A stretch of DNA of 8,493 nucleotides from CAYTLQ01 sp964438715 (GTDB lineage Bacteria > Bacteroidota > Ignavibacteria > Ignavibacteriales > Ignavibacteriaceae). The position numbers and the translations under genes are program-made. This document shows positions 7,335-8,493 of this stretch, one piece after another. How positions within the stretch are numbered: position 1 is the first letter of the stretch; each line of letters begins with the position of its first letter. The notes beneath the pieces were generated by a model. It was not told the DNA's origin and did not search any database. It saw only the letters and a program-made list of their open reading frames with translations. The stretch is from contig CAYTLQ010000045.1 in NCBI GenBank assembly GCA_964438715.1, positions 1 through 8,493 on the forward strand, given 5' to 3'.

Positions 7335-8300
7335 TCAATACCTTGGATTACGCCGCCATGCGAATGCAGAGGAAAGAATACTCTTTATGTCGTGTTTGGG
7401 AGACCAACCTAATTGGTTAGTAATTTTTTTGTTTGAAGCAACAAGAATTGCAGGGTCACCCTCGCGCCGGTTATGGTATTCAACTTTCAGGTGTTTGGAA
7501 AAAATTTCTTCAGCAGTTTTTATCATTTCCAAAACCGAAACACCCAGATGCGTACCAATATTAAAAGTCGAGCCGACAACCGACTCCATCATACGAAGTC
7601 CTAACAGATGGGCATCCGCAATATCGGAAACATGGATGTAGTCGCGCACTCCGGTGCCATCATTCGTTGAAAAATCAGTACCAAAAACAGGAATGGAATT
7701 TCGCTTTCCCAGAACATGATCGATGATAACCGGCACGAGATGGCTTTCGTTTTTTCTGGATTCACCATGCAAATCGGTAGCACCTGCGGCACAAAAATAT
7801 CGGAAAAAAATAAATCTGATATTATTAGCAATTGCAAGATCTTTAATAATTTCTTCAAGAAATAGTTTCGTCTTTCCATAAGGATTAATGGGTTTCAGAG
7901 GATGTTCTTCATCAATTGGCAGAGAAACCGGTTCACCATATACAGAAGCTGATGAGGAGAAAATAATTTGTGCTATTCCTGCTTTTGCCATTCCCGTGAG
8001 TAAGTTAATAGAATTTGCAATATTATTTTGATAGTATAAACCGGGATTAATTACTGAATCAGGTACGCTGGATGAAGCGGCAAGATGAAATACGGTTTTA
8101 ATTTTGTGCGTTTGAAATATTTCTTCGAGCAGATTGGTATCACCGAATGAACCAAAGTAGAAATTAACACCGGGTGGTATTGCTTCAATGTGTCCATCAC
8201 GAAGGTCGTCAATAACAATTATTGATTCCCCTGCATTATGCAATTTTTCAACAATAACACTACCTATGTATCCTGCTCCGCCTGTAATGAGTACTGACAT
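7335..8300 (-). CDS. galE: UDP-glucose 4-epimerase family protein (GalE-type, extended SDR)
   Basis: A 321-residue NAD-dependent epimerase expected to interconvert UDP-Glc/UDP-Gal, or the N-acetyl forms, supplying sugar donors for the glycosyltransferases downstream. The NAD-binding GGAGYIG is at 7-13 and DDLRDGH at 31-37. SSSASVYGEP at 115-124 carries the catalytic Ser (about 117), and the Y-x-x-x-K pair is Tyr141/Lys145 within NPYGKTK. DGTGVRDYIHVSDIADAH (214-231) and FNIGT (246-250) are classic GalE. Two substrate-pocket points stand out. The Asn of the usual RYFN-x-x-GA motif is Cys169 here (RYFCAAGA). The position aligned by eye with E. coli Tyr299/human Cys307 is Leu286 (GDPAILVAS), so N-acetyl substrate use cannot be judged. 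It is the first gene of the run, follows the only sizeable gap, and lacks a Shine-Dalgarno. Other NDP-sugar epimerase activities are possible. Confidence 0.93.
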   Translation of the reverse strand: MSVLITGGAGYIGSVIVEKLHNAGESIIVIDDLRDGHIEAIPPGVNFYFGSFGDTNLLEEIFQTHKIKTVFHLAASSSVPDSVINPGLYYQNNIANSINLLTGMAKAGIAQIIFSSSASVYGEPVSLPIDEEHPLKPINPYGKTKLFLEEIIKDLAIANNIRFIFFRYFCAAGATDLHGESRKNESHLVPVIIDHVLGKRNSIPVFGTDFSTNDGTGVRDYIHVSDIADAHLLGLRMMESVVGSTFNIGTHLGVSVLEMIKTAEEIFSKHLKVEYHNRREGDPAILVASNKKITNQLGWSPKHDIKSILSSAFAWRRNPRY

Positions 8301-8454
8301 ATAAACTATATTATCATTAATACGGTTAATTAATCTGTTATGTAATATAAATGAATTGCTATATTTCCGGGAATTTTGTAATGATAATCACCCGGTAAAT
8401 GGTTATAAACTGAATTAGCACAACTTATCTGAATACCAGCCGAAAATCCCGCGG
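8301..8454. other. Intergenic region upstream of galE, probable location of the operon promoter
   Basis: This 154-bp AT-rich gap is the only non-coding stretch of any size and precedes the first gene of the minus-strand run, so the operon promoter is most likely here. I could not pick a convincing promoter: on the minus strand a GATAAT lies about 15 nt before the galE ATG, but there is no good partner at -35, and no clear Bacteroidota TA-n-n-T-T-T-G element is seen. No tRNA-like or riboswitch-like structure was recognised. No Shine-Dalgarno precedes galE. Confidence 0.4.
8367..8395. repeat. Short inverted repeat in the galE upstream gap
   Basis: CCGGG (8367-8371) and CCCGG (8391-8395) are perfectly complementary around a 19-nt loop; an inner ATT/AAT pairing could extend the stem with small bulges. 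It could be the terminator of the gene ending near 8455 or an operator, but on the minus strand no T-run follows, so an intrinsic terminator is not well supported. A 5-bp stem can arise by chance. Confidence 0.2.
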
Positions 8455-8493
8455 TTAAAATCTGAAATACAACCCTAAAGCGGGAAGTACCAC
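8455..8493 (-). CDS. Possible C-terminal tail of an upstream protein, maybe an outer-membrane beta-barrel (partial)
   Basis: From the right edge one frame reads VVLPALGLYFRF and then TAA (8455-8457). The last residues alternate hydrophobics (Leu, Leu, Phe, Phe at -7, -5, -3, -1) and end in Phe, which is how the final strand of many outer-membrane beta-barrels looks. Only 12 residues are visible, so both coding status and identity are tentative. A competing frame stays open from 8491 to a TAA at 8330 (53 codons), but its translation has no motif or family look that I recognise. Confidence 0.25.
   Translation of the reverse strand: MVLPALGLYFRF

Noticed and set aside
7601..7879. A 92-codon minus-strand frame inside galE
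   Set aside because: It is in another frame of a well-conserved gene; the translation has no family features.
8307..8315. GATAAT-like -10 element before galE on the minus strand
   Set aside because: No acceptable -35 partner at 16-18 bp, and such hexamers are frequent in this AT-rich gap.
8449..8483. CCCGC/GCGGG inverted repeat near the right edge
   Set aside because: Only a 5-bp stem with a 25-nt or longer loop that overlaps the possible coding tail; likely chance.
8330..8491. A 53-codon minus-strand open frame running in from the right edge
   Set aside because: Open by plausible chance at this length in AT-rich DNA, no recognisable motif, and it competes with the shorter tail ending in GLYFRF. 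Kept only as an alternative.
1..8493. Mobile elements, CRISPR array, tRNA or toxin-antitoxin genes
   Set aside because: No transposase or integrase motifs, no regularly spaced repeats, no tRNA-like cloverleaf and no small gene pair were found; all DNA apart from about 150 bp is accounted for by the minus-strand genes.

Overview
The window is an AT-rich stretch of bacterial chromosome. Essentially all of it is a tightly packed gene train on the minus strand, read from right to left. The product is most likely a cell-surface polysaccharide (O-antigen, exopolysaccharide or a related lipid-linked glycan). The gene at the left edge looks like the N-terminal part of a C25-family (gingipain/PorU-like) peptidase, a family tied to the type IX secretion system. 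C25-type propeptide sequence, almost no Shine-Dalgarno motifs, low GC and this style of glycan cluster point to the Bacteroidota/Ignavibacteriota/Chlorobiota (FCB) group. An ignavibacterial or related lineage is my best guess, but the sequence does not settle it. No RNA genes, mobile elements, CRISPR arrays or phage genes are visible.

Layout in transcription order, right to left. The far right edge (8455-8493) holds a 12-residue tail ending ...LGLYFRF and a stop, possibly the end of an outer-membrane protein. A gap of about 154 bp (8301-8454) follows and is the only intergenic region of any size. Then come: a GalE-type UDP-sugar 4-epimerase (7335-8300); a family 2 GT-A glycosyltransferase (6347-7330); two consecutive GT-C-type polytopic membrane proteins that look like diverged paralogs (4830-6377 and 3283-4833); a family 4 GT-B glycosyltransferase (2183-3286); a WecG/TagA/CpsF family (GT26) glycosyltransferase (1456-2193, GTG start); and the exported C25-like protein (1-1472), cut by the window edge.

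The genes are joined by a 4-bp gap or by overlaps: ATGA overlaps at 4830-4833 and 3283-3286, 11 bp at 2183-2193, 17 bp at 1456-1472, and up to 31 bp at 6347-6377. This implies one operon with translational coupling. The logic fits a lipid-linked glycan pathway. GalE supplies a nucleotide sugar. The GT2, GT4 and GT26 enzymes would extend a lipid-linked oligosaccharide on the cytoplasmic face. The two GT-C proteins would add residues from polyprenyl-phosphate sugars on the periplasmic side. No initiating sugar-phosphate transferase, flippase, polymerase or ligase lies inside the window, so the locus must continue outside it or rely on genes elsewhere.

The point most worth a second look is the fusion of this glycan operon to the C25-like gene. 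In Porphyromonas gingivalis the C25 protein PorU is the sortase that joins type IX cargo to anionic LPS. An operon that makes a glycolipid and ends in a PorU-like protein would be a coherent 'make the anchor and attach the cargo' unit. The catalytic domain lies beyond the left edge, so this remains a hypothesis.
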